Of a stretch of DNA of 22,198 nt, positions 12,501 through 20,177 are shown in pieces. Position 1 is the first letter of the stretch, and each line of letters starts with the position of its first letter. Position numbers and translations under genes: made by a program. The notes under the pieces were generated by a model. It saw only the letters and a program-made list of their open reading frames with translations, had not been told where the DNA came from and searched no databases. The DNA is from Gammaproteobacteria bacterium. GTDB taxonomy: Bacteria; Pseudomonadota; Gammaproteobacteria; DSM-19610. The DNA lies in assembly GCA_030618475.1 (NCBI GenBank), contig JAUXDG010000013.1, positions 1 through 22,198 of the forward strand, in the 5' to 3' direction.

Positions 12501-15469
12501 GCACTGGGAACAGGAACCGCTTCGTACAGTGAGCGGACCAGATTCAGCAGATCCCCGTATTCATCAGGCCTGGTAAGCTCATAAGGCAGGCTGGACAACA
12601 TCTGCTCGATTATTCCAGCACTTTTCTCCAGCACCTTGCAGTCATCTGCCGACAAAGCCTGTCCGACAGCCATCAGCGCTTTGGTCCATCGCTCCAGCTC
12701 TCCCGCCAGATTGGCAATAGCGAGAGCTTCCGCCATGTGTGCACTGCCATGCAGCGTGTGCACGGCACGCGCCAGCGTTTCATCGACCTTAGCCTCACCG
12801 ACCGCCACCTGATTCAGAAACTGGCGAATAACTTCAAGATGACCTCGTGTCTCCGTATCGAATATATCGTAAAGCATTGGATCCATGACACCGTCACAGT
12901 CCATTTCTTCTTCTAAAGACCCGGTTGCTTCAACCACTTGCCCGAATGCTTCGACTTCAAGATCAATTTGCTCAGTCGGCAAGCTGGTTTCATCCGTCTC
13001 AAGCTGCGATTCTATCTGGACATCGCCCACCCGATCCGGTACTGCGTCTTCTGGCGGTTCCGCTTCAGCACGCTCAGCAGCCGGCATCGCTTTGCCCCTG
13101 CTGAGTGCGTCGGCGCACTGCATCAGGTGAGTGATAGGCTGTTGAGTGGGGGTGTTGTCCTTGATCTGCTGAACCAGCTCGGCCAAAGCGCCGGGAGCGG
13201 ATTGAAGAAGGTCACTTGTCGCCGGGCAAACCGACACAGTGCCATCTATCAGCCTGTTGAGTAAATTTTCATAGGCCCACGCGAACTCACCGATGCGCAT
13301 GGCACCGACCAGACGGCCGCTGCCTTTCAGCGTATGGTAAGAACGTCGGATATTGCCCAATGCCTCTGCGTTCCCGGGGCCCTCAATCCAGACTGGAAGC
13401 TGCTCATTTATACTGGCCATCTCCTCCTCGGCTTCCTCGATAAAGATCTCCAGAATCTCTTCATCGATTTCCTCACCGATAATGGCCAGGCCATCGTTTT
13501 CGTGTCCATCAAGCGGTGCCGCTGTCAGAGACTCTGCGACGCCCTCTTCGGCTTGCTCTGATAGCAGAACTTCTTCACCAGGATCTTGCTTTTGCTCCGG
13601 TTCAGCTGACCGGGCATTCGTGCCATCCAGCAAGCGCTCGCCGATGGATTCGGCTTGTGCTTCGCTGCTGTCACCGCTTTCTCCGATTTCCAGATTTTCA
13701 GCAACAGCATCGTCCGGCACTTCGCCGCCAGCGGCACCGGTAAGTTCAATGGCATCTGCTTCATTGGATGCATCCTGCTGTTCAATTTCCTGCGCCGGAT
13801 AACCCAGCTTGTCGACACTGTCCTCGGCCATAACCATCGCCGAACCGCCGTAGGTACGATGTTCCCTGCGGCCTTCCAGATAATACTCGAGACCGCATAC
13901 AGCGTCCGCGAGTGAATCCAGTTCATGCTGAGGTGGCTGCCTGTTCTGCTGCAACAGATCACCCTCGATATATCCGCTGATCGAATCGATCAGTGCAGCG
14001 GCGCGCGTTTCACCCACCAACACCAGTCCACCCTTGAGCTGACTGAACAACTGTGGGACCTCGCCCAGCTTTTCGGTGTCACAATCAGCTTCGGTATAGG
14101 TGACAATCGCCTCTTTTGCACGTGTCAGGTCGGTGATAGCCTCCTGCATAACAACATCCATCACCTGGTTGAACTCCGATTCAGCCAGTTGATCTTCAAG
14201 CTTGGCCTCGCTATCAGCCACAGAACGGCCGCTGCCCATACCTTCAACCGAGGATTCGACTAACAGCAGTATGCTGGCTACATCCATCAACAGGGTATCG
14301 GCCGGTACTTCTCCGGAATCCATATATTGTCGCAGATCTTCCGCTTTGGACAACACCGATTTTCGTGGTGCATCCAGGTTCAACATACCCAGAGTATCTC
14401 CCAACGAACGCAAGGACACGATGAGTGGCTCAAGTTCCTTCAGGTCCTTGCAACCATTACGCAAGACAATATCCAGCGCATCCTTGAGTCGAGCCAACTC
14501 CTCTTTAACAGCGATGGCAACAGTATCAAACAAATCGGCGTTCTGACCGGACAGGCTTTCGCGGGCGGCTTCCAGCTCTTTCTCACCCGGCAACAGCTCC
14601 TTTAAACGATAGATCGACTGAATTTCAACAACCCGCTGACCAGCAGCTCGCGCCTGTCCTACATAAAACAGCAGGTTCTTGAAAAGCTCCTCCGATACAC
14701 TCTTTGCCAGTGCATCCTCGCCATGATCGGTGACACATTTTATTTGTCGATCTACCTGCCCCATCAAGCGCTTGATGGAGACGCTGTTTTCCAGTGCATT
14801 CTCTTTAAGCGCATCGGCGAGACCTGCGGCAACCCACCACAGACGGGCAACATGGTCGCTGGCACTTATGCTCTGCAGGCATCCCAATACATCAGCCATG
14901 CAGGCCAGGGCGTCCTGTGTATTATCCCCCCTGAACCAGCCAAGCAATCCAAGCTGAAAGCGATGACGGAGATCACCGGCCTGTTTCCGGAAATCACCGT
15001 TATTTTCCCTATCGGTGACTGAATCCGGCAACTCAACATTGAGATCCGGCGAGAACATGAAATTTTCGGACAGCGGGTTCTCACTGCGTACGGCACGCAA
15101 ATCATTTACAACCGGCAACAGAACAAGAGGAATATCGCGGCCTCCGGATATCAGCCGCTCCAGATAGTCCGGCAACTGGAGAATTGCCCGCATCAGGATT
15201 TCACATGCATCATCGTGCCGGGTTACGGAATCACCTGCTATCGCTTTTGCAACCTGCTCCATTTCCTCCGCCAGCAACGATGCACCGTACAGCTCGACCA
15301 TCTGCAAGGTTCCGTACACCTGATGAAGATAGGCGGCCAGAAACCCCAGTTGCGCCTTGTCCTCCGGGTTCTCCACATGGGCTTCCAACGACTGGCGCGC
15401 GTCCTTGAGCGTTTCATCCAGTTCCTTTTTAACCCACGACAGTGTACTGAAGTCGATTACCTGATTCAT
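9524..15469 (-). CDS. chpA: ChpA: giant hybrid chemosensory kinase with multiple Hpt modules
   Basis: A 1981-residue CheA-type histidine kinase that reads PilJ input and phosphorylates PilG/PilH. Domain order: a FimL/ChpA-type N-terminal region with an Hpt-like helix (LHQVYGTLQ, His49); a module with Ser476 where His is expected (FSQLKGGL); four Hpt modules with His712 (YHTLKGSGR), His904 (HTLHGSAH, Lys replaced by His), His1077 and His1250 (both HTLKGGARMAD); a dimerisation helix (NLLDNMVNFAGEV); an ATPase with N box (MLRNAISHGIE, Asn1568), G1 (DDGAGM, Asp1608-1609) and G2 (GRGVGMDVV); a CheW domain; and a receiver with VVDDS, Asp1907 in LLDIEMPRMDG, and GKPF. P. aeruginosa ChpA is about 2470 residues, so this form is shorter. 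Acidic linkers separate the Hpt modules. The start at 15469 has AAGGA 6 nt upstream; the in-frame ATG at 15484 lacks a good site. It is cytoplasmic. Confidence 0.96.
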   Translation of the reverse strand: MNQVIDFSTLSWVKKELDETLKDARQSLEAHVENPEDKAQLGFLAAYLHQVYGTLQMVELYGASLLAEEMEQVAKAIAGDSVTRHDDACEILMRAILQLPDYLERLISGGRDIPLVLLPVVNDLRAVRSENPLSENFMFSPDLNVELPDSVTDRENNGDFRKQAGDLRHRFQLGLLGWFRGDNTQDALACMADVLGCLQSISASDHVARLWWVAAGLADALKENALENSVSIKRLMGQVDRQIKCVTDHGEDALAKSVSEELFKNLLFYVGQARAAGQRVVEIQSIYRLKELLPGEKELEAARESLSGQNADLFDTVAIAVKEELARLKDALDIVLRNGCKDLKELEPLIVSLRSLGDTLGMLNLDAPRKSVLSKAEDLRQYMDSGEVPADTLLMDVASILLLVESSVEGMGSGRSVADSEAKLEDQLAESEFNQVMDVVMQEAITDLTRAKEAIVTYTEADCDTEKLGEVPQLFSQLKGGLVLVGETRAAALIDSISGYIEGDLLQQNRQPPQHELDSLADAVCGLEYYLEGRREHRTYGGSAMVMAEDSVDKLGYPAQEIEQQDASNEADAIELTGAAGGEVPDDAVAENLEIGESGDSSEAQAESIGERLLDGTNARSAEPEQKQDPGEEVLLSEQAEEGVAESLTAAPLDGHENDGLAIIGEEIDEEILEIFIEEAEEEMASINEQLPVWIEGPGNAEALGNIRRSYHTLKGSGRLVGAMRIGEFAWAYENLLNRLIDGTVSVCPATSDLLQSAPGALAELVQQIKDNTPTQQPITHLMQCADALSRGKAMPAAERAEAEPPEDAVPDRVGDVQIESQLETDETSLPTEQIDLEVEAFGQVVEATGSLEEEMDCDGVMDPMLYDIFDTETRGHLEVIRQFLNQVAVGEAKVDETLARAVHTLHGSAHMAEALAIANLAGELERWTKALMAVGQALSADDCKVLEKSAGIIEQMLSSLPYELTRPDEYGDLLNLVRSLYEAVPVPSAEKTLAELVEDEAHSQAVDANESQFDAEAVDGAAAEGDDPYAECDEELLEIFLEEGAENLEASDSALHRWRESADDGEALAELQRALHTLKGGARMADLTPIGDLAHAVESLIIAIVENNAGAGNDAMDGLQHAQDSLAHMLDSVRNRKPLAAAETLIARLAGFREQTPAAAAEMLQDESLVARQQDAEAVVAEDEALVNRQKNAEPVAQEDPYAETDPELLEVFLEEAGDILDHTEQTLQAWKHAPDDPSQMTELQRELHTLKGGARMADITAIGDLAHAVESLMVRVSGGEISASESMFAVLEQAHDSLTGMVELVGRHQPLAAASEIVASLELLCEGKEVAVQLKTPKSAVTKDENDKSVQAVAVEGKIERKERRAMSRSSQELVRVKANLLDNMVNFAGEVSIYRSRLEQQIGAYRFNLVEMDQTVSRVREQLRKLEIETEAQVLFRYEKEGDMEDEDFDPLELDRYSHMQQLSRSMVESISDLSSIQNLLDNITRESETLLLQQSRVNTELQEGLMRTRMVPFTSLAARLRRIVRQTAQELGKKVELELSGAEGEMDRTVVDRIIAPVEHMLRNAISHGIEMPEQRRNAGKPESGTIRILLNRESSDVVLRIADDGAGMNLAAIRSKAIERGMMDAGSDLTDNEVLQFILETGFSTAEKVTQVAGRGVGMDVVNSEVKQLGGTLHIDSESGKGTSFTVRLPFTLALNHALLVEVGEDTYAIPLSSIEGIVRLRLEDLKAYYDDPAARFDYGGSEYEVRHLGSLLGTGKPRLDSAQKKIPLLLARVGDHGVAMHIENLLGSREIVVKSVGPQISAVKGVSGATILGDGSVVMILDVAEMLRGGTTLAMSQVEELIQQPLHAEVVTVMVVDDSITVRKVTSRLLERNDMNVITAKDGVDAVSKLQENIPDIMLLDIEMPRMDGFELATHVRNEARLRDIPIIMITSRTGDKHRQRAMQIGVNRYLGKPFQEAELMENIRALLDEENVNE
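11867..11968 (-). repeat. 51-nt tandem duplication in a ChpA linker
   Basis: Between the third and fourth Hpt modules the protein reads ESLVARQQDAEAVVAED then EALVNRQKNAEPVAQED, two adjacent 17-residue units that share 10 of 17 positions with mostly conservative changes. The flanking Hpt modules are themselves similar, both starting DPYAE and carrying LHTLKGGARMAD, so this linker appears to be a diverged tandem duplication inside a larger module duplication. Confidence 0.75.
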
Positions 15470-15500
15470 TCTATATCCTTTCATTCCGCACTACGTGCTT

Positions 15501-16316
15501 TTAGTCTGCGTGTCGATACGCCAGCGTATCTTCATAACGCACTTTTTCCATATCCGGATGCTTCCAGTCCAGCAGCTCTCCTGGGCCCAATATCAATACC
15601 CCCCCGGGGCGAAGAAATTCCGCTAACTGGTTGACGATCTGCAAGCGACGTTGGTGCTCGTAATAAATCAATAGATTCTGGCAATAGATCAAATTCAGAT
15701 TGGCAAATGGTGCATTTTTCACGTCTTGCAGCTTGAGTTGGGAAAAACACACCCGCTTGCGTAATCCTGCTTTAATCTGGAAACGACTGTTCGTCACCTT
15801 TTGACAGTATTCATGCTGGAAGTCTTCCCGAATATCACGAAACCGGCGATTGAGATACGTTCCTGCCCGCGCGTGGTGCAGAGATGGCAGACTGATGTCT
15901 GTGCCCGTTACCCCGAAATACTGATCACCCGGCTGCCTGGAGCAGCAGGCATCTACCAGCATCGCCAGACTGTAGGCCTCTTCTCCGGTAGCGCAACCCA
16001 CACTCCACACATGGAAGCCCTGATCCTGTTCGAACGCAGCCGGAAGCACCACTTCTTCAACCAGGCTCATCGATGATTCATGCCGGAAAAAGCAGGTTTC
16101 ATGAACCGTCAGGCAATCTATAAGTAATGACCATTCCTTCGCCTGAGAACTACCGGAAGACAGGCATCGGTAATACTCGGTAAACTTCCGGCACCCTGTC
16201 ACACGCATACGCGAACGTATTCCGCTCGCCAAAAAGGATCTGCGCTCGGGCGCGATGAACAAGCCGATACGGCTTTCCAGCAAATGTGTCCATTTTGCAA
16301 ATTGCTGATCATCCAT
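15501..16316 (-). CDS. pilK: CheR-type chemotaxis methyltransferase of the Pil-Chp system
   Basis: PilK is the SAM-dependent methyltransferase expected to methylate glutamates of PilJ. From ATG 16316 it has 271 residues. Seen: the CheR N-terminal helical region (ESRIGLFIAPERRSFLASGI), VHETCFFRHESS (residues 71-82, matching the catalytic-loop T-x-F-F-R pattern), the SAM-binding VWSVGCATGEEAYSLAML (103-120), GTDISLPSLHHARAGTY, and LIYCQNLLIYYE (209-220) followed by LRPGGVLILGPGE. The frame stays open upstream to 16487, inside pilJ, but that stretch is low-complexity and basic and looks like out-of-frame pilJ; homologous sequence begins near MDDQQFAKW. A GTG at 16363 is an alternative start. A GGAA/GGGG stretch lies just upstream, after a hairpin. 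It is followed by chpA after a short gap. Confidence 0.93.
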   Translation of the reverse strand: MDDQQFAKWTHLLESRIGLFIAPERRSFLASGIRSRMRVTGCRKFTEYYRCLSSGSSQAKEWSLLIDCLTVHETCFFRHESSMSLVEEVVLPAAFEQDQGFHVWSVGCATGEEAYSLAMLVDACCSRQPGDQYFGVTGTDISLPSLHHARAGTYLNRRFRDIREDFQHEYCQKVTNSRFQIKAGLRKRVCFSQLKLQDVKNAPFANLNLIYCQNLLIYYEHQRRLQIVNQLAEFLRPGGVLILGPGELLDWKHPDMEKVRYEDTLAYRHAD

Positions 16317-16328
16317 TTCCAGTGAAAC

Positions 16329-16345
16329 CCCGGCCTGAGGCCGGG
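16329..16345 (-). terminator. Terminator-like hairpin between pilJ and pilK
   Basis: On the minus strand CCCGGCC-TCA-GGCCGGG forms a perfect 7-bp GC stem with a 3-nt loop, flanked by AAAT upstream and GTTT downstream. It lies 56 nt after the pilJ stop and 12 nt before the pilK ATG. The U-run is only three bases, so it should be a partial terminator or an mRNA-stabilising end, which could set pilGHIJ above pilK-chpABC. Confidence 0.55.
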
Positions 16346-16401
16346 ATTTACCGTAGGCTTGCACATGTCCGGCCGTTTCTGCCACGGGCTTGCGCCTCTT
16401 C

Positions 16402-18420
16402 TTACTCCGGCAGCTTGAAGCCAGCGACCGATTTACCCATTTCGTTAGCCAGGCCGGTGAGGTTACCGATAGAGGCTGCAGTTTCATTGGTACCTGCTGA
16501 AGTCTGCGTTGTGATCTCCTGAATAACGTGCATGGTTTCTGAGATATTGGACGCCGCCTTGGCCTGCTGATGGGCAGAACCGGAAATGTTTTGAATCAGG
16601 CTGGAAAGATCGTCCGACACCTTCATGATCTGATCCAGGGCGTCGCCGGACTCCTGTGCCAGGCGCGCGCCGTTCACAACACCGGCGGTACTCTGCTCCA
16701 TCGATATAACCGCTTCATTGGTATCCGTCTGAATGGTTTTAACCAGTGCTTCTATCTGTTTGGTAGCGTTACTGGAACGTTCCGCGAGGCGCTGAACTTC
16801 ATCGGCAACCACCGCGAAGCCGCGTCCCGCTTCACCGGCCATGGCCGCCTGAATCGCAGCATTCAAGGCCAGTATATTGGTCTGCTCGGCAATGTCGTTG
16901 ATAAGTTCAACGATATCACCAATTTCCTGCGAACTTTCACCGAGACGTTTTATGCGCTTGGAGGTTTCCTGAATGGTTTCGCGGATGCGGTCCATACCTT
17001 CGATGTTACGACGTACCGTCGCACCACCCATTTTAGCGAAGTCGACGGAAGTCAACGCCATATTCGCCGTGTTCTCCGAATTCTTCGAAACCTCGTCGAT
17101 TGACACAGCCATGTCGTTGATCGCAGTGGTAGCAGATGTGATTTCCTCTGCCTGGTGAACACTGGCCTCGGTCAGATGTTGGGCAGTTTTCTGCGTCTGC
17201 TGGGCGGCAGAAGATACATGTCCGGACGTGTCATTGATGGTGGTTACCATGTCGCGCAAGGCATCGATAGTGTAGTTGACCGAGTCTGCGATTGCACCGG
17301 TGAAGTCCTCGGTAACTGTTGCATAAGTGGTCAGATCACCATCTGCGAGATTGCCCATTTCGTCCAGCAAGCGCAGGATCGCTTCCTGGTTGTGACGGTT
17401 TTCCGTCTCCGCCTGTTTGCGGCGTTTTTCCTGATCGCGGTAGACCTGCATACCCAGCAGGAACAGCACCAGCAGACTGATGGCGCCAAACATGTAGGCC
17501 ATTTCCTGCCGTAGCGGGCGCGAGTCAGCCGCCAGCGCGTAGGCATTCTGCAGACGCAGAGCAGTAGCGTAAAGGCCATCGGACTGGGATGATATGCGGC
17601 GTGCTGACTCCTGAACGCCCAGCAGCTCGTCGGACATATCGAGCCATTCTTCCACATTGTCAGCAATCGTCTTGAATAGCATGGACGTCTCGAACAATTT
17701 CTCCCGGACGTCTTTGCTCTTGACCATGCCGATGAGTTCGTTACCACGCATCATTCCGTCGAGCACGGTGCCATATTCTTCAACGTCTTCCGTAAAGCGC
17801 TCGATCGACAACTCTATATTTTCACCACCCAAGGCAAGTTTAATGTTGTTAACGATACGCTGGCTAAGCATCAACTGACGGGTTGCCAGATTGATAGTAG
17901 AGCGGCTGGCCTTAGCCTTCATAAGAAGGTCGACGACTTCCTGGTCGTAGGCCTGTAATTTTGGCATGAGCGAGTTTATAACCCGACTCACCTCTGCAAC
18001 GACGGCTACAGTTGCATTTCCTTTCAGTATGTAATCAACGTTTTTTCCGAAGCTCTCCCAATCCTTCTCAATAGCAAGCAACTCCTCTTCGACAGAGTCC
18101 CTGCCCGACCGCATACCGCTCGCAACACTAGCGTCACGCTGGTGAGCGAGCATCTCCTCGAACCGATCACGATAAGTAGCCAGCTGTGCAAAGGCCGTCT
18201 CCCGGCCCAAAGAGGCTTCAAGTGCGTACTTCGCAATCTGTTGCGACAACACCTGTTGCTCACCGGTATAGCCGATATATTCCTTGTCATAACCAGCCTC
18301 GATACCCACGTACCAGAATACGCCGACCATGGCGCCCAGCGACAGCAGCAAGGCTGCGATCAGGTACATCGTCATTTTCTGTGAACCCAGCTTGGCGTGG
18401 GTCTGTTTCGTTGTACTCAT
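16402..18420 (-). CDS. pilJ: Type IV pilus methyl-accepting chemoreceptor
   Basis: PilJ is the inner-membrane receptor that senses pilus/surface state and signals to ChpA through PilI and ChpC. The 672 residues read: short cytoplasmic tail, TM1 (about 17-39), a periplasmic part with two PilJ-type helical repeats marked by QVLSQQIAKYAL (56-67) and LMLSQRIVNNI (183-193), TM2 (about 308-326), a HAMP-like linker (about 330-390), and a long coiled-coil signalling domain. The hairpin tip (512-545) is EQTNILALNAAIQAAMAGEA then GRGFAVVADEVQRL, with the Q and M that mark PilJ against ordinary chemoreceptors (usually EAAR). The C-terminus KLPE has no CheR-tether pentapeptide. The ATG at 18420 has AGGAG 7 nt upstream. 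It follows pilI by 75 nt. Confidence 0.97.
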   Translation of the reverse strand: MSTTKQTHAKLGSQKMTMYLIAALLLSLGAMVGVFWYVGIEAGYDKEYIGYTGEQQVLSQQIAKYALEASLGRETAFAQLATYRDRFEEMLAHQRDASVASGMRSGRDSVEEELLAIEKDWESFGKNVDYILKGNATVAVVAEVSRVINSLMPKLQAYDQEVVDLLMKAKASRSTINLATRQLMLSQRIVNNIKLALGGENIELSIERFTEDVEEYGTVLDGMMRGNELIGMVKSKDVREKLFETSMLFKTIADNVEEWLDMSDELLGVQESARRISSQSDGLYATALRLQNAYALAADSRPLRQEMAYMFGAISLLVLFLLGMQVYRDQEKRRKQAETENRHNQEAILRLLDEMGNLADGDLTTYATVTEDFTGAIADSVNYTIDALRDMVTTINDTSGHVSSAAQQTQKTAQHLTEASVHQAEEITSATTAINDMAVSIDEVSKNSENTANMALTSVDFAKMGGATVRRNIEGMDRIRETIQETSKRIKRLGESSQEIGDIVELINDIAEQTNILALNAAIQAAMAGEAGRGFAVVADEVQRLAERSSNATKQIEALVKTIQTDTNEAVISMEQSTAGVVNGARLAQESGDALDQIMKVSDDLSSLIQNISGSAHQQAKAASNISETMHVIQEITTQTSAGTNETAASIGNLTGLANEMGKSVAGFKLPE

Positions 18421-18495
18421 GCTTCGTCTCCTGACCTAATCGGCTGATCTACTTCCCCAGGGATTAATAACCCATTAAAACCCGCTTACCTGCAC

Positions 18496-19041
18496 CTAAA
18501 CTGCGACCTTCAAAAACTTTGGTGTTTCGGCGAGAGCGTGCATACTGAAAACACCCCAGTGCTCACCATCAACCTTGAATCCGTACATCATGTATTCGTG
18601 GATGCATTCATCATCACCCGGCAACTCGTCACAACGCTGATCATCACGAAAATGCCTCAGACCCAGAACAGCATCCACGACAAGTCCCGAGTAAACGCCA
18701 TTGTGGTTAACAACCAGGATACGGCTACGCCGGTTCAGAGATGCCGGCCGGTCATGCAGATACGCCTGCAGATCCATAATCGGCATCAGGTTGCCGCGAA
18801 CATTAGCGATACCACATACCCAGGATTTGGTACGTGGTACTTTGGAGATGCTTAGCGGCGTCAGAATCTCAGCAACCTCGCCCAATGGAGCTACCAGGTA
18901 CAGTTTCCCGAGCCGAAAGCCAATACCACTCCACTCTTCATCGGACTGCTCCTGCTGTGGAAGCCCGTGCGCATAGTCCAGGCATAACTCCTCCAGGTGC
19001 GACAGCCACTCCAGCGGGGTTAGACACGAGGAATTGAGCAT
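18496..19041 (-). CDS. pilI: CheW-like coupling protein
   Basis: PilI links the receptor PilJ to the kinase ChpA. The CheW fold is evident: WSGIGFRLGKLYLVAPLGEVAEIL, TKSWVCGIANVRGNLMPIMDL and RSRILVVNHNGVYSGLVVDAVLGLRHF, a close match in pattern to known PilI proteins. From ATG 19041 it has 181 residues, about the usual length. I prefer that ATG to the in-frame TTG at 19056 because GAGGG lies 8 nt upstream of it, overlapping the pilH stop codon. This arrangement implies translational coupling to pilH. There are no membrane segments. Function is certain at family level. Confidence 0.94.
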   Translation of the reverse strand: MLNSSCLTPLEWLSHLEELCLDYAHGLPQQEQSDEEWSGIGFRLGKLYLVAPLGEVAEILTPLSISKVPRTKSWVCGIANVRGNLMPIMDLQAYLHDRPASLNRRSRILVVNHNGVYSGLVVDAVLGLRHFRDDQRCDELPGDDECIHEYMMYGFKVDGEHWGVFSMHALAETPKFLKVAV

Positions 19042-19052
19042 GCCGCCGACCC

Positions 19053-19421
19053 TCAAGCCGCGGTTAAAACAGCGTTAATCTTTTCCAGCAATATTTTCTC
19101 GGATACCGGTTTGGTGAGAAAGTCCCTGGCCCCCTGACGCAAGCCCCACACCCGATCGGTTTCCTGATCCTTGGTGGTCACAATAATCACAGGGATATCC
19201 GACGTTTCAGGATCCTTAGTCAACTGACGTGTCGCCTGAAAGCCGTTCAGACCCGGCATCACTACATCCATAAGCACCAGATCCGGCTTAAACGCTTTGG
19301 CACGCTCGATACCTTCTGTGCCGCTCTCGGCTATTTCTGTTTCGTAGCCATTTTTTTCCAGCATACCCTTTAGAACATGCGCTTCAGTTGGTGAATCATC
19401 TACAATCAGAATTTGTGACAT
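19053..19421 (-). CDS. pilH: CheY-like response regulator PilH
   Basis: A single-domain receiver of 122 residues. The acidic pair is VDD (Asp8-Asp9), the phospho-acceptor is Asp52 in LVLMDVVMPGLNG, the switch Thr lies in VIIVTTKDQ, and the conserved Lys is Lys104 in FLTKPV. In Pseudomonas, PilH tempers PilG output and promotes pilus retraction or twitching reversal; here that role is inferred from order and length. It has no output domain. The ATG at 19421 has AGGGG about 9 nt upstream. It lies 75 nt downstream of pilG and its stop overlaps the pilI ribosome site. Confidence 0.95.
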   Translation of the reverse strand: MSQILIVDDSPTEAHVLKGMLEKNGYETEIAESGTEGIERAKAFKPDLVLMDVVMPGLNGFQATRQLTKDPETSDIPVIIVTTKDQETDRVWGLRQGARDFLTKPVSEKILLEKINAVLTAA

Positions 19422-19496
19422 TGGTCTAACCCCTTGGTTGCTTACTACTCCATCAAACGCATGGCCGCTGGCGGCAGCGCATTCGGACTCGAGCCC

Positions 19497-19961
19497 CTAT
19501 GCGTGAACGTGCTCGCGAATCGCGCCCAACAATTCGTCTTTGGTAAATGGTTTGGTCAAGTACTGGTCTGATCCCACGATTCGGCCCCGTGCACGGTCAA
19601 ACAGACCGTCCTTGCTCGACAACATGACAACCGGTGTTTCCTTAAACAACTGGTTATTCTTGATGAGCACACATGTCTGGTAACCATCAAGGCGCGGCAT
19701 CATGATATCGACAAAAATAATGTCCGGTTTTCCATCGGCAATCTTGGCCAGCGCCTCGAAGCCATCAGTCGCGGTAACAACCTGGCAACCCGCCTTCTTC
19801 AACAAGGTTTCCGCAGTTCGGCGAATAGTCTTGGAATCATCGATAACCATCACCATGAGGCCAGAAAAATCGCCATCGACAGCTGTTCCGGTGTTTTCGG
19901 CGGTGTTTTCAGCCCGTGTTTCGATTTCTTCTGTTTTCATCGGATCTACAATGCTTTGCAT
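19497..19961 (-). CDS. pilG: CheY-like response regulator PilG
   Basis: First gene of the Pil-Chp operon, a receiver-only regulator that in Pseudomonas promotes pilus extension and activates adenylate cyclase signalling. Key residues: Asp41-Asp42 (VIDDSKTIRR), phospho-acceptor Asp85 in IIFVDIMMPRLDGYQ, and Lys137 in YLTKPF. At 154 residues it is longer than P. aeruginosa PilG (about 135), because of a polar, Glu/Thr-rich N-terminal tail of about 34 residues (TEEIETRAENTAENTG). An internal ATG eight codons in (19940) is an alternative start but has no better ribosome site; GAG precedes the ATG at 19961. The gene diverges from gshB across a 216-nt region. Confidence 0.94.
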   Translation of the reverse strand: MQSIVDPMKTEEIETRAENTAENTGTAVDGDFSGLMVMVIDDSKTIRRTAETLLKKAGCQVVTATDGFEALAKIADGKPDIIFVDIMMPRLDGYQTCVLIKNNQLFKETPVVMLSSKDGLFDRARGRIVGSDQYLTKPFTKDELLGAIREHVHA

Positions 19962-20023
19962 ACGGCTCTTACCTGACCCACGTCATGTCCTGTTTTCGCG
20001 CCTGGCTGCAGTTTTCCCGTCTG

Positions 20024-20040
20024 TACCGGCCCTGCCGGTA
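20024..20040. other. GC hairpin in the pilG-gshB divergent region
   Basis: TACCGGC (20024-20030) and GCCGGTA (20034-20040) form a perfect stem with a 3-nt loop in the 216-nt region between divergent pilG and gshB. It would fall in the pilG 5' leader or promoter. TACAAT at about 20074-20079 is a possible -10 for gshB, without a convincing -35. No sigma-54 motif was recognised. Confidence 0.35.
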
Positions 20041-20177
20041 ATCCCAAGCACCCGATTTGCCGACAAATTTGCGATACAATGGCGGCTACTGGCTTCTATC
20101 GTCCGCTGAGCAGCAAACTTTACATCTATGAATTCGTTCAGAAACTGAGCAATTAAGCGTTCATTACCTGAGATCTC

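Noticed and set aside
15470..15484. Upstream in-frame ATG of chpA
   Set aside because: The five extra residues include the AAAGGA that forms the ribosome site of the ATG at 15469.
16317..16487. 57-residue N-terminal extension of PilK overlapping pilJ
   Set aside because: It is an alternative frame of the pilJ 3' end, basic and low-complexity, with no CheR similarity; homology begins after MDDQQFAKW.
19042..19056. TTG start for pilI overlapping the pilH stop
   Set aside because: The ATG at 19041 has GAGGG 8 nt upstream, while the TTG has no ribosome site.
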